Source: Chthonomonas sp. (GTDB lineage: Bacteria; Armatimonadota; Fimbriimonadia; Fimbriimonadales; Fimbriimonadaceae). From it: a stretch of DNA of 64,000 bases. Position 1 is the first letter of the stretch, and the number at the start of each line of letters is the position of its first letter. The stretch covers positions 310,001 through 374,000 of the forward strand of contig JAEURR010000005.1 of assembly GCA_016788115.1 (NCBI GenBank), written 5' to 3'. Positions 45,149-52,937 of this stretch are shown here, piece by piece. Both the position numbers and the translations under genes were made by a program. Under the pieces are notes generated by a model. The model was not told the DNA's origin. It searched no databases and saw only the letters and a program-made list of their open reading frames with translations.

Positions 45149-45775
45149 ATGCGCGTTTTGGGGGTACTTGCTGGTCGAGATGTCCAGCCCTCCAGGGTCA
45201 AAGAGTGGGCAGAACTGGCCGATTGGGTGATCGCTGCCGACGGTGCCGCTGACATGTTCTCCCAGTTGGAGCGCCCCCCACATATCATCATTGGCGACAT
45301 GGACTCCATGACAATCGAGTCGAACGTGGAGCGGATCGTCATCCCCGATCAAAGCCATTCCGATTGCGACAAGTTGCTACGCCACGTCGAAGCACTCGGC
45401 CATACGGACATCACGCTCATCGGCCTTGAGGGCGACCGGTTTGATCATGTCCTCGCCTCCTTGAGCTCTGCGGTGCATTCCAATCTTGGCGTGCGCGTGA
45501 TCTTGCGCACCGGTCAGGCCATCCTCATTCGCCATGGCGACGTGCGTCAGATCGCGGCCCGGAAGGGCCAGACGGTGTCACTTATCCCCTATCCCGAGTG
45601 CACGGTCGAGGAGTTCTCCGGAGTGCAGTGGCCACTGCGGCGAGTCGACCTACGGCTCGGCGCATCTTTGAGCCTGTCAAACGTGGCGATCGAACCACCG
45701 ATCTCCGTTAGCCTCACGCGAGGGCACGCCTGGCTGATACTCAGCGAGCCGGTGGAATCACCCGCAGCATGGTGA
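45149..45775 (+). CDS. thiN: Thiamine pyrophosphokinase
   Basis: The 208-residue enzyme adds pyrophosphate to thiamine, giving TPP. Family signatures are the N-terminal WVIAADGAAD, IIGDMDSM, HSDCDKLLRHVEALG and IGLEGDRFDHVLASL; the C-terminal half forms the TPK beta-sandwich (LIPYPECTVEEFSG). I chose ATG 45149 with GGGGTGGGA before it; GTG 45143 is two codons upstream. A sodium/solute symporter overlaps its stop by seven bases, so that transporter could supply thiamine or a precursor, which is only a suggestion from gene order. Confidence 0.88.
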   Translation: MRVLGVLAGRDVQPSRVKEWAELADWVIAADGAADMFSQLERPPHIIIGDMDSMTIESNVERIVIPDQSHSDCDKLLRHVEALGHTDITLIGLEGDRFDHVLASLSSAVHSNLGVRVILRTGQAILIRHGDVRQIAARKGQTVSLIPYPECTVEEFSGVQWPLRRVDLRLGASLSLSNVAIEPPISVSLTRGHAWLILSEPVESPAAW

Positions 45776-47253
45776 ATTTTGCAGCGCTCGATTGGATTGT
45801 CCTCGGTGGGTTCGTTGCGCTGCTGTTGGGGATCGGGATGCTGACTCGGGCGAAGGACGGTACCGTTCTCGGCTACCTCTCGGCGGGGCGTGGGCTGAGC
45901 CTCCCCGCCTTCGTCGCCACGCTAGTCAGCACTTGGTACGGCGGCATCTTGGGAGTCGGCGAGAGTGTCAGCTACTACGGTTACGGAACCCTTGTGCTCA
46001 TGGGCGTGCCGTACTACGTCTTCGGATTCATCTACGCGGTCTTCTTGAGCAAGCGAGTGCGCGCCGCGGACCAGATTTCGATCCCCGAGCGATTCGCAGC
46101 AGTGTATGGTCCGCGAGCAGGAGTGCTTGGCGGCGTGCTGATGTTTCTGCTGAGCGTGCCCGCTGCCCATGTGCTCATGCTTGGGGTGCTCATCCAAGTC
46201 ATCTTCGGCTGGAGCCTCCTCGTATGCGTGACCGTCTCCGCCGTCCTGGGATTGGCGCTGCTCATGCGCGGAGGCCTGTTGGCCGACGTCCGGATCGCGG
46301 TCCCAGCGTTCCTGATGATGTACATCGGATTCGCGGCGCTTGTCGGCTCTAACATGCTCCAAGAGTCGCCACTCGTCGCATGGTCGCGGCTTCCGGAGTC
46401 CTCACGCACCTGGGATGGCGGCACCGGTTGGCCGTTTGTGCTGAGCTTTTTCATCCTGGGCGCGTGGACGTTGGTGGACCCTGGGTTCCACCAACGAGCC
46501 GCCAGCGCTCGCGACCCTGGAACCGCTCGAACAGGGGTCCTGGTTTCGGTCGGGTGCTGGATGCTTTTCGATCTCCTCAGTATCGGCGCCGCACTCTATG
46601 CGCTCTCTCGGCTCGGCCAGACTCCCCCCGATCCGATGCACATCTATCCCGCGGCGAGTGCACTGGTCCCGCACGGAGTGCGAGGACTGTTCTTCTGCGG
46701 GATTCTCGGCACGGTCGTGAGCGCCTATGCGGGGTATCTGCTCGTCGCGGGCGGCTCGTTCGGGCGGGAATGCATCGCCCGCGCTTTGAAGCTGGTCGAC
46801 GATTCGCAGATCAAGCGATGGGTCCAGGCGGGAACAGTGATCGCTGCTTGCCTCGCATGGGGCCTCGCACTGAGTGTTCAGTCGGTCGTAAACCTTTGGT
46901 ATTCGTGGGCGGGCTCGATCGTCGGGGCGATGCTGATTCCTACGCTAATGGCATACCGAGGGCGATCCGACCTACGGTCCATGGAACGGGCGGTCGTGGT
47001 CGCGACGACCATGGGTTTTCTGCTTGCGCTCGGCTGGATGATCTTCGGACTGCGAACCGGGAATCCTTTTCTCTCCATCGCCCATGTGAACGGTCGCTGG
47101 ATGTTGCCGGGATTGTCCGGTTCTGAACCGATGGAGGCGACCATCGCGTCTAGTCAACAAATCAGTATCGGCACACTGCTGCCCGGGCTCGTGCTCAGCA
47201 GCGCAATCCTGTGGGTTGGGGCCCGAATTCGCCAAAATCGAGATGAACCATGA
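45769..47253 (+). CDS. Sodium:solute symporter (SSS) family protein
   Basis: A 494-residue membrane transporter with 12-13 hydrophobic segments. It matches the SSS family in its start (IVLGGFVALLLGIGMLTRA), TLVSTWYGGILGVGES, and YAGYLLVAGGSFGRE. Sodium-coupled uptake is expected, but the substrate is not readable from sequence. The gene overlaps the thiamine pyrophosphokinase gene by seven bases and the FHA gene by four (ATGA), so a thiamine-related substrate is possible, no more. Confidence 0.85.
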   Translation: MVNFAALDWIVLGGFVALLLGIGMLTRAKDGTVLGYLSAGRGLSLPAFVATLVSTWYGGILGVGESVSYYGYGTLVLMGVPYYVFGFIYAVFLSKRVRAADQISIPERFAAVYGPRAGVLGGVLMFLLSVPAAHVLMLGVLIQVIFGWSLLVCVTVSAVLGLALLMRGGLLADVRIAVPAFLMMYIGFAALVGSNMLQESPLVAWSRLPESSRTWDGGTGWPFVLSFFILGAWTLVDPGFHQRAASARDPGTARTGVLVSVGCWMLFDLLSIGAALYALSRLGQTPPDPMHIYPAASALVPHGVRGLFFCGILGTVVSAYAGYLLVAGGSFGRECIARALKLVDDSQIKRWVQAGTVIAACLAWGLALSVQSVVNLWYSWAGSIVGAMLIPTLMAYRGRSDLRSMERAVVVATTMGFLLALGWMIFGLRTGNPFLSIAHVNGRWMLPGLSGSEPMEATIASSQQISIGTLLPGLVLSSAILWVGARIRQNRDEP

Positions 47254-47684
47254 ACGACGAAACGGTAACAGAGCTTGAAGAAACGCCAGAAACGGTGCAA
47301 ACCGATGAGTCTATTGATGCGCCCGTAATGGCCGCTACCGCGGCCGCCACGCTGACTTTGGTGCGCAACGGTGCACCGACTGACGAAATTTTCCCCATCG
47401 GCGCATCGGCGACGATTGGCCGCTTCGACCCCAGTCTTGGCCCCATCGACGTCGACCTGGCAACCATTCCCGAGGGGAGCTATGTGAGCCGCAAGCATGC
47501 CGTCATCACCTGTGAGGCAAGTGTTTGGAAGGTTGTCGATTTGGGATCGAGCAACGGCACGTTTGTTCGTCGCGCCGACTTTGAGAAGGTCGAGGCAGCT
47601 GAATTGACGGACGGCACTGAGATTGCATTTGGCAACGCACGGTTTGTCTTCAACGTCACCGAAGTCACGGCACCCGAAGATTGA
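47250..47684 (+). CDS. FHA-domain protein
   Basis: A 144-residue soluble protein. After an acidic, Glu/Thr-rich N-terminus of about 30 residues comes a forkhead-associated domain with its conserved residues: GRFDPSLGP, the Ser-His pair in YVSRKHAVI, and VVDLGSSNGTFVRR. FHA domains bind phosphothreonine peptides, so it may be read by a serine/threonine kinase; none is in the window. It overlaps the upstream symporter gene by four bases, and the Thr-rich N-terminus could itself be phosphorylated. Confidence 0.9.
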   Translation: MNDETVTELEETPETVQTDESIDAPVMAATAAATLTLVRNGAPTDEIFPIGASATIGRFDPSLGPIDVDLATIPEGSYVSRKHAVITCEASVWKVVDLGSSNGTFVRRADFEKVEAAELTDGTEIAFGNARFVFNVTEVTAPED

Positions 47685-47769
47685 GAATAACGGTAGAATA
47701 AGCAACTGGGCGACCAGTTTCGGGTGGAGCGATGGCCACCCCTCTCACTGTTTTCTGAAGGGTTATAGC

Positions 47770-48102
47770 ATGGTTTACCGGCCACTGCGATACGAGCAGA
47801 TGATGAAGGCGGCCGAGCATCTTGATGTTCGTGCGCGTCGAATGTTTAACGGTATGGGCATCTATACCGGTGAGAAAATGTTTGCGTTTTTGGCTGGTGA
47901 AGACATCGGTTTGAAGCTCTGCCCCGAGGACCTTGAAGAGGCGCTCCTACTTCCCGGAGCCGAGTTGCTGCGCACCGAAGGTAGTTCGGAACCCATGAAG
48001 GAGTACGTCCGCATGCCACGCAACGTACTCGACAACTACGACGCCTTCACGCACTGGGTCCAGAAGAGCGCAGAATACGCGCAACGGAAGCGCATGAACT
48101 GA
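47770..48102 (+). CDS. TfoX N-terminal-domain family protein
   Basis: The 110-residue product has the TfoX/Sxy N-terminal fold: RRMFNGMGIYTGEKMFAFLAGEDIGLKL, and EEALLLPGAELLRTEG. In Haemophilus TfoX controls competence, but stand-alone N-terminal domains like this occur widely with unknown function. It starts at ATG 47770 with GAAGGG eight bases before it. It has no link with competence genes other than a DprA-like protein 22 kb away. It lies between the FHA gene and pfkA and may be transcribed alone. Confidence 0.8.
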   Translation: MVYRPLRYEQMMKAAEHLDVRARRMFNGMGIYTGEKMFAFLAGEDIGLKLCPEDLEEALLLPGAELLRTEGSSEPMKEYVRMPRNVLDNYDAFTHWVQKSAEYAQRKRMN

Positions 48103-48159
48103 ACCCCGACTTTCGGGTAACAATGGGGTGGTACCGCTGATGATGCTGGAGGAGTCCCC

Positions 48160-49125
48160 ATTCTAAGCAAGATTGCAATTATTACCAGCGGTGGCGATGC
48201 CCCGGGCATGAACGCTGCGATTCGTGGCGCGGTGCGTGCGGGCCTTGGGCGCGGAGTCGAGGTCTGCGGGTTCGTTCACGGCTACCAAGGGATCATCGAA
48301 GACGAGTTCATGAACCTGGACTCGAAGTCCGTCGGTGGGATCATCGACCGTGGCGGCACCATCCTACGCACCGCCCGTAGCAAGGCGTTCATGACTCCCG
48401 ACGGGCGCAAGACCGCCTACAACAACCTTTTGAGCCACGACATCGAAGGGCTCGTTGTCATCGGGGGTGACGGTTCGCTCACGGGTGCTCGCACCCTCGC
48501 CGATGAGTTCAACTTCCCTGTGATGGGCGTCCCGGGTTCGATCGACAACGATATCGCGGGCACCGATTTCTCGATTGGTTTTGACACGGCCGTTAACACG
48601 GCCATGGAAGCGATTGACAAGGTTCGCGACACCGCGTACTCGCACGAGCGGGTCTTTGTCATCGAGGTTATGGGTCGGAGAAACGGCTTCATCGCCCTCG
48701 AAGTGGGGCTCGCGGCAGGTGCCGAAGCGGTCATCATCCCCGAGGTCCCCTACTCAATTCTGGACATTTGCGACTCACTGAAAGCCATGCATGATCGCGG
48801 AAAGCGGTCCAGCATCATCGTCGTCGCAGAAGGCGCGGCTCGGGCGAGCGACATCAAAGACTTCATCACCAAGAGCACAGGATTCGAGGCCCGCTACCTC
48901 GTGCTGGGGCACATGCAGCGAGGCGGGAGCCCCACTGGATTTGACCGCGTGCTTGGTCTGCGGTTGGGTGCGTTCGCCGCGAACCGCCTCATTAGCGGAT
49001 TCAAAGGCGAGATGGTGGGCGTGGACGGGAGCAAACTCGTCAGCCACCCGATCAGCTACGTACTCTCCAGCGAAAGGACGATTGAGGCCGAGAAACTCTT
49101 CCTCGTTGAGGTCATGGCACGGTGA
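48160..49125 (+). CDS. pfkA: ATP-dependent 6-phosphofructokinase with ATT start codon
   Basis: A 321-residue glycolytic enzyme. TSGGDAPGMNAAIRG and VIGGDGSLTGA (Gly after GGD indicates ATP rather than PPi use) are catalytic signatures, with GTDFSIGFDTAVNTAM and VEVMGRRNGF-like (IEVMGRRNG) regions after. The open frame has no ATG, GTG or TTG between an upstream stop (48118) and residue 17, but GGAGGAG at 48148-48154 is followed five bases later by ATT (48160). Starting there gives LSKIAIITSGGD, aligning exactly with other PfkA N-termini. The fit suggests initiation at ATT. It overlaps pfkB by four bases. Confidence 0.9.
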   Translation: MLSKIAIITSGGDAPGMNAAIRGAVRAGLGRGVEVCGFVHGYQGIIEDEFMNLDSKSVGGIIDRGGTILRTARSKAFMTPDGRKTAYNNLLSHDIEGLVVIGGDGSLTGARTLADEFNFPVMGVPGSIDNDIAGTDFSIGFDTAVNTAMEAIDKVRDTAYSHERVFVIEVMGRRNGFIALEVGLAAGAEAVIIPEVPYSILDICDSLKAMHDRGKRSSIIVVAEGAARASDIKDFITKSTGFEARYLVLGHMQRGGSPTGFDRVLGLRLGAFAANRLISGFKGEMVGVDGSKLVSHPISYVLSSERTIEAEKLFLVEVMAR

Positions 49126-50060
49126 TCCTCACGCTCACGCTCAACCCGAGCGTGGACAGAACGTTGTTCATCGACACGCTCAAACCAGGGGACACCAATC
49201 GGGTCCGCAAAGTGGAAACCGACGCAGGTGGCAAGGGGATCAACCTCTCTCGAGTGGCGACCGAAATGGGAGGGCGTACCACGGCGCTCGGCCTCGTCGG
49301 GGGCCCCCATGGAGCATGCATCCACCACGTCCTGCACGACGAGGGTGTCCCAAACGCTTTCACCCCCATTGCTTTCGACACCCGGATTAACATCAATATC
49401 GAGAGCGACTCGGGTGAGCCGCCGACCACGTTCAACGCCCCGGGACCGGAAGTCAGCCCTGACGAATGGGAGGCACTGCTCCTTGCCCTACGCGGCCATC
49501 TGGGAGGCGCAACCTGGGTGGCAATGGGCGGGTCGCTCCCCCCTGGGGTTCCCGTCGACGCATACCGAATCCTGGGTGAGATTGTGAGTAGCAGCGGCAA
49601 GCCGTGGCTCCTTGACGCCGACGGCGATCCAATGAAGCTCGGCATGGAGTCGGGTCCGACGATGGTGAAGCCAAACAGTCACGAGGCCGCCCGACTGTTG
49701 GGCCATCCTGTCGAATCTGACGCTGATGCGATCGGCGCTGCGCGCGAACTCCATCGCAGACTGGGTCCGGCAAGTGTGGCGATCATCAGTCGCGGCGCGA
49801 GAGGGGCCGTGCTCGCGTGCGTCGAAGGTACTTTCCTCGGGCGGTCGCCCCAAGTCGTTGCGCGTAGCACCGTTGGGAGCGGCGACTCTCTCCTCGCGGG
49901 CATCCTGACGAAACGGGATGCCGGTGCGCCGTGGGCGGACGCCCTGCAATGGGGTCTGGCCGCGGGGGCCGCGACCGCAACGACCGGAGGAGCAGAGATT
50001 GCCCGTATGAATGTCATCGAGCTTTTGTACGATGAGGCGAGCGTGGAGATCGTGCATTGA
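49122..50060 (+). CDS. PfkB-family sugar kinase (1-phosphofructokinase/LacC-like)
   Basis: The 312-residue product has the PfkB signatures of the FruK/LacC branch: ILTLTLNPSVDRTL at the N-terminus, DAGGKGINLSRVA, and the C-terminal catalytic motif VGSGDSLLAGIL (Asp). Members phosphorylate fructose-1-phosphate or tagatose-6-phosphate. Following pfkA suggests use of fructose-1-phosphate or a second route to fructose-1,6-bisphosphate. The start is GTG overlapping the pfkA stop (GTGA). The next gene overlaps its own stop in the same way. Confidence 0.88.
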   Translation: MILTLTLNPSVDRTLFIDTLKPGDTNRVRKVETDAGGKGINLSRVATEMGGRTTALGLVGGPHGACIHHVLHDEGVPNAFTPIAFDTRININIESDSGEPPTTFNAPGPEVSPDEWEALLLALRGHLGGATWVAMGGSLPPGVPVDAYRILGEIVSSSGKPWLLDADGDPMKLGMESGPTMVKPNSHEAARLLGHPVESDADAIGAARELHRRLGPASVAIISRGARGAVLACVEGTFLGRSPQVVARSTVGSGDSLLAGILTKRDAGAPWADALQWGLAAGAATATTGGAEIARMNVIELLYDEASVEIVH

Positions 50061-51115
50061 AGCTCGGGCGGCTTCCGCTCGACGGACCCCTCGTGCTCGC
50101 GCCGATGACCACTTACTCGGGTGAGGCGAATGGCGACGCGAGCCAGGGCGAACTGGCGCACTACCGGCGGCGCAGTCCCGGTTACGGTGCAGTGATGACC
50201 GCCGCTTGCTACGTACATCCGCGCGGCAAGGCGTTCCCGGGCCAATGGGGCTGCGAGAGCGTTGTGCGCATCCCGAGCATGCGCGCCGTGGCACAGTCGA
50301 TCCATGCGGGGGGATCAAAGGCGATTCTGCAGATCCACCATGGCGGCCGGATGTGTCCGGGAGCAGTCTGCGGCGGTGTCCCGCTTGCACCCAGCGCGAT
50401 CCCTGCCCCGCGCGACGGAGCTGAGGCCCCACAGGCGATGACGGACGACGAGATCGCCGAAGTCATCCGCGCATTCGGGCAAGCCGCTCGCCGGGCCGTT
50501 GATTCAGGATTCGACGCGGTCGAGATTCACGGCGCAAACACCTATCTCTTGCAGCAGTTCGTTTCACCTCACTCGAACCGTCGTGAGGATGCATGGGGCA
50601 CCGACCGCACTCGGTTCTCCATCGAGGTCCTGCGTGCGGTCAAGCAGGACGCGCCGAACCTACCCGTTGGCTACCGATTCTCGCCGGAAGAACTCGAGAC
50701 GCCCGGAATCCGGCTCGAGGACACCACACGATTGTTGGATCGGCTCTGCGAAGAAAGGCTCGATTTCCTCCACATCTCTTTGCGACACTACGCCCAGCTT
50801 CCGGCCGAGTCGCAGTCCGAATCTGCCACCCTCTTGTCACGGTGCCTTGCGGCCATCGGCGGGCGAGTGCCTCTCATCGCGGTTGGCTCGGTTCGGACCG
50901 CGAAAGATGTCGCAGCGTGTCTGGAGGCGGGCGCGGCGGCGGTGGCCATCGGCAAGGCTGGCATTACCGATCCTGACTTCCCTGAGAAAATCGGGCGACA
51001 ACAAATCCCCGATTTACTCTTCCCGCGTGAGGGAGCGGCGAGCCGGCTATCGCTGCCGCAGGGGTTAGTTGACCGAATCTTGGGTGCGCCCGGCTGGTTC
51101 GAAATCGAACCCTAA
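50057..51115 (+). CDS. Old-yellow-enzyme family NADH:flavin oxidoreductase
   Basis: A 352-residue FMN enzyme of the OYE family: LVLAPMTTYS start, ILQIHHGGRMC, DAVEIHGANTYLLQQFVSPHSN (His and Asn that bind substrate), and IAVGSVRTAKDVAACLEAG followed by GKAGITDPDF (phosphate site). Such enzymes reduce activated C=C bonds with NAD(P)H; the natural substrate is unknown. It starts with TTG overlapping the kinase stop (TTGA), so it belongs to the same message as pfkA and pfkB although its function has no obvious relation to glycolysis. Confidence 0.9.
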   Translation: MKLGRLPLDGPLVLAPMTTYSGEANGDASQGELAHYRRRSPGYGAVMTAACYVHPRGKAFPGQWGCESVVRIPSMRAVAQSIHAGGSKAILQIHHGGRMCPGAVCGGVPLAPSAIPAPRDGAEAPQAMTDDEIAEVIRAFGQAARRAVDSGFDAVEIHGANTYLLQQFVSPHSNRREDAWGTDRTRFSIEVLRAVKQDAPNLPVGYRFSPEELETPGIRLEDTTRLLDRLCEERLDFLHISLRHYAQLPAESQSESATLLSRCLAAIGGRVPLIAVGSVRTAKDVAACLEAGAAAVAIGKAGITDPDFPEKIGRQQIPDLLFPREGAASRLSLPQGLVDRILGAPGWFEIEP

Positions 51116-51139
51116 TCCCCGTCTCTCTAAGTTCAAAAC

Positions 51140-51169
51140 TGGACGATCACGGTACCGTCCCGGTACAAT
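51140..51169 (+). promoter_or_regulatory. Promoter with palindromic spacer before the transketolase subunit gene
   Basis: TACAAT (51164-51169) is a good -10; TGGACG (51140-51145) lies 18 bases upstream as a fair -35. The spacer contains the perfect palindrome ACGGTACCGT (51149-51158), a likely operator half. Transcription would start about ten bases before the ATG at 51186, which has no ribosome binding site, so the message may be leaderless or nearly so. Confidence 0.5.
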
Positions 51170-51185
51170 AGCCTACTAGTTCGCT

Positions 51186-52127
51186 ATGCGAGATGCTTTT
51201 ATTGATAGTTTGTCGCGACTTGCGGAGCAGGATGATCGAATCTTACTCATCACAGGAGACCTCGGCTTTGGTGTCCTGAACGATTTTGCCGCTCGATTTC
51301 CGAAGCAATTCCTGAACGCAGGGGTCGCCGAACAGAATATGACCTTGATGGCCAGCGGCATGGGCATGGACGGGCGAACCGTCTTTACTTACTCCATCGG
51401 TAACTTCCCGACCCTGCGCGCCCTGGAGATGATCCGCAACGACGCGTGCTACCACAACGCGAACGTCAAGGTGGTTTGCATCGGCGGCGGATTCAGTTAC
51501 GGCCAACTCGGAATCTCGCACCACGCGACCGAGGACTTGGCCATTCTGCGCGCGCTGCCGAACATCACCGTCGTCGCCCCCGGCGATGACTACGAAACGG
51601 TCGAGGCGACCAAAGCGATCACTGCGCTCCCGGGCACTTGCTACTTGCGACTTGATCGGGCATCGATGACGGTGGAATCCACCACGGGCGAACCGTTCGT
51701 CCTCGGACGCGCGCGGACGGTGCGACGCGGCGACGACGTGACTCTCATGTCCACGGGCGGCATGCTCGGCGAAGCGATGAAGGCTGCGGAACTGCTGGCG
51801 AAGCAGGGCATCGAGTGCTCGGTCGTGAGCATGCACACGCTTAAGCCGCTGGATACCGACGCCATCCGCGACGCGGTGGAGAACACCCCCTTGCTGGTAA
51901 CGCTGGAAGAGCACGTTGTGGAAGGTGGGCTTGCGGGTGCGGTCTCGGAGACCTGCCTGGAGAACGGCTGGATCCCGCGCGGATTCGTCCGGATCGGATT
52001 GCAGAGCAAATTCAGCAGCATCGTCGGTGACCAAGACTATCTGCGCGCGCAATACGGCCTCGATGCATTGGCAGTCTCGAAGAGGGTGCTGGAGAAGATG
52101 GAAAGCATGGTGACAGCAAGCCGATGA
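51186..52127 (+). CDS. Transketolase C-terminal-type subunit (TPP-dependent, pyrimidine/C domains)
   Basis: The 313-residue product matches the C-terminal half of split transketolases: RILLITGDLGFGVL, FPKQFLNAGVAEQNMTLMASGM (TPP pyrimidine-binding Glu in GVAEQN), and the Rossmann-type C-domain ALP..VSMHTLKPLDTDAI. The matching N-terminal half, with the GDG...N TPP-pyrophosphate motif, is not in the window. Split subunits of this kind occur in sugar biosynthesis loci. It overlaps the methyltransferase gene by four bases and lies upstream of a WbpM-type gene. A promoter lies about 20 bases upstream. Confidence 0.85.
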   Translation: MRDAFIDSLSRLAEQDDRILLITGDLGFGVLNDFAARFPKQFLNAGVAEQNMTLMASGMGMDGRTVFTYSIGNFPTLRALEMIRNDACYHNANVKVVCIGGGFSYGQLGISHHATEDLAILRALPNITVVAPGDDYETVEATKAITALPGTCYLRLDRASMTVESTTGEPFVLGRARTVRRGDDVTLMSTGGMLGEAMKAAELLAKQGIECSVVSMHTLKPLDTDAIRDAVENTPLLVTLEEHVVEGGLAGAVSETCLENGWIPRGFVRIGLQSKFSSIVGDQDYLRAQYGLDALAVSKRVLEKMESMVTASR

Positions 52128-52918
52128 GCGCAACGATGACGGACCGACATTCGGCATTCACGAGCGTTACCGAGATGCCCGGCCACGGCAGTACCGCCGA
52201 AAGTCTGAGCATGCTGGTAACGCGCTACACCCTCGCTGCCGAACTCGCTGCCGGTCGCGACGTCCTCGATATTGCCTGCGGGCCGGGAATGGGGCTCGGG
52301 ATGGTGGCCGCGACGGCCAAGAGCGTGGTCGCAGGAGACTATGACCCGGACATGGTCGCCCAAGCCGCAGCAACCTATGGCGATCGGTTGACCATACGTC
52401 GCTTGGATGCGATGGACCTCGATTTCCTTGCCGAGTCTTTCGACCTCGTGCTCATCATGGAGTCGCTGTACTTCATGCCCGACCCGAAGCAAGTGATCCG
52501 CAATGCAGCAACGGTTCTGCGACCCGGGGGCAAGCTGCTGGTCGTTTCGGCGAACTCGGAGTGGACGAACTTCAACCCGGCACCGTTTTCGACCCGTTAC
52601 CTGACGCTGAGCGAAATCGCCAAGGAGATGGAAACGAACGGCCTGACACCCGACTGTCGGGTAGGGTACGAAGAGCAGAAGAAAAGTCTGAAGGGTCGGA
52701 TCTTAAGCGGGATCCGGAAGTTCGCGGTGAAGATGAATTTGATTCCCAAAACGATGGGGGGCAAGGAGCTGCTGAAGCGTCTAATGCATGGGACGCTCAT
52801 TCCACTCCCTGCCGAACTCAAGCCGACGGATGCCGAGGCGCACATGCCCGAACCCGTCGCTCCGACTTTTCAACCGGTCCGGCACAAAGTGATCACCATC
52901 ATCGGCACGAAGCCGTAA
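52124..52918 (+). CDS. SAM-dependent methyltransferase (class I)
   Basis: A 264-residue enzyme with the SAM-binding motif DVLDIACGPGMGLGMVAA, acidic motif VVAGDYDPDMV, DLVLIMESLYFM and VLRPGGKLLVVS. It may methylate a sugar in the polysaccharide, since it overlaps the transketolase subunit and precedes wbpM, but substrates of this family cannot be read from sequence. Its C-terminus (KFAVKMNLIPKTMGG) is helical and no second domain is recognised. Start ATG 52124 overlaps the previous stop (ATGA). Confidence 0.85.
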   Translation: MSATMTDRHSAFTSVTEMPGHGSTAESLSMLVTRYTLAAELAAGRDVLDIACGPGMGLGMVAATAKSVVAGDYDPDMVAQAAATYGDRLTIRRLDAMDLDFLAESFDLVLIMESLYFMPDPKQVIRNAATVLRPGGKLLVVSANSEWTNFNPAPFSTRYLTLSEIAKEMETNGLTPDCRVGYEEQKKSLKGRILSGIRKFAVKMNLIPKTMGGKELLKRLMHGTLIPLPAELKPTDAEAHMPEPVAPTFQPVRHKVITIIGTKP

Positions 52919-52937
52919 CGAGTCCAAGGCATCAAGG

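Noticed and set aside
48126-48137. GGGTGGTACCGC upstream of pfkA resembles the T-box antiterminator motif
   Set aside because: A T-box leader needs a long stem I and an antiterminator/terminator pair; only 57 bases separate the previous gene and pfkA, there is no terminator, and pfkA is not an amino-acid or tRNA-synthetase gene. Chance match.
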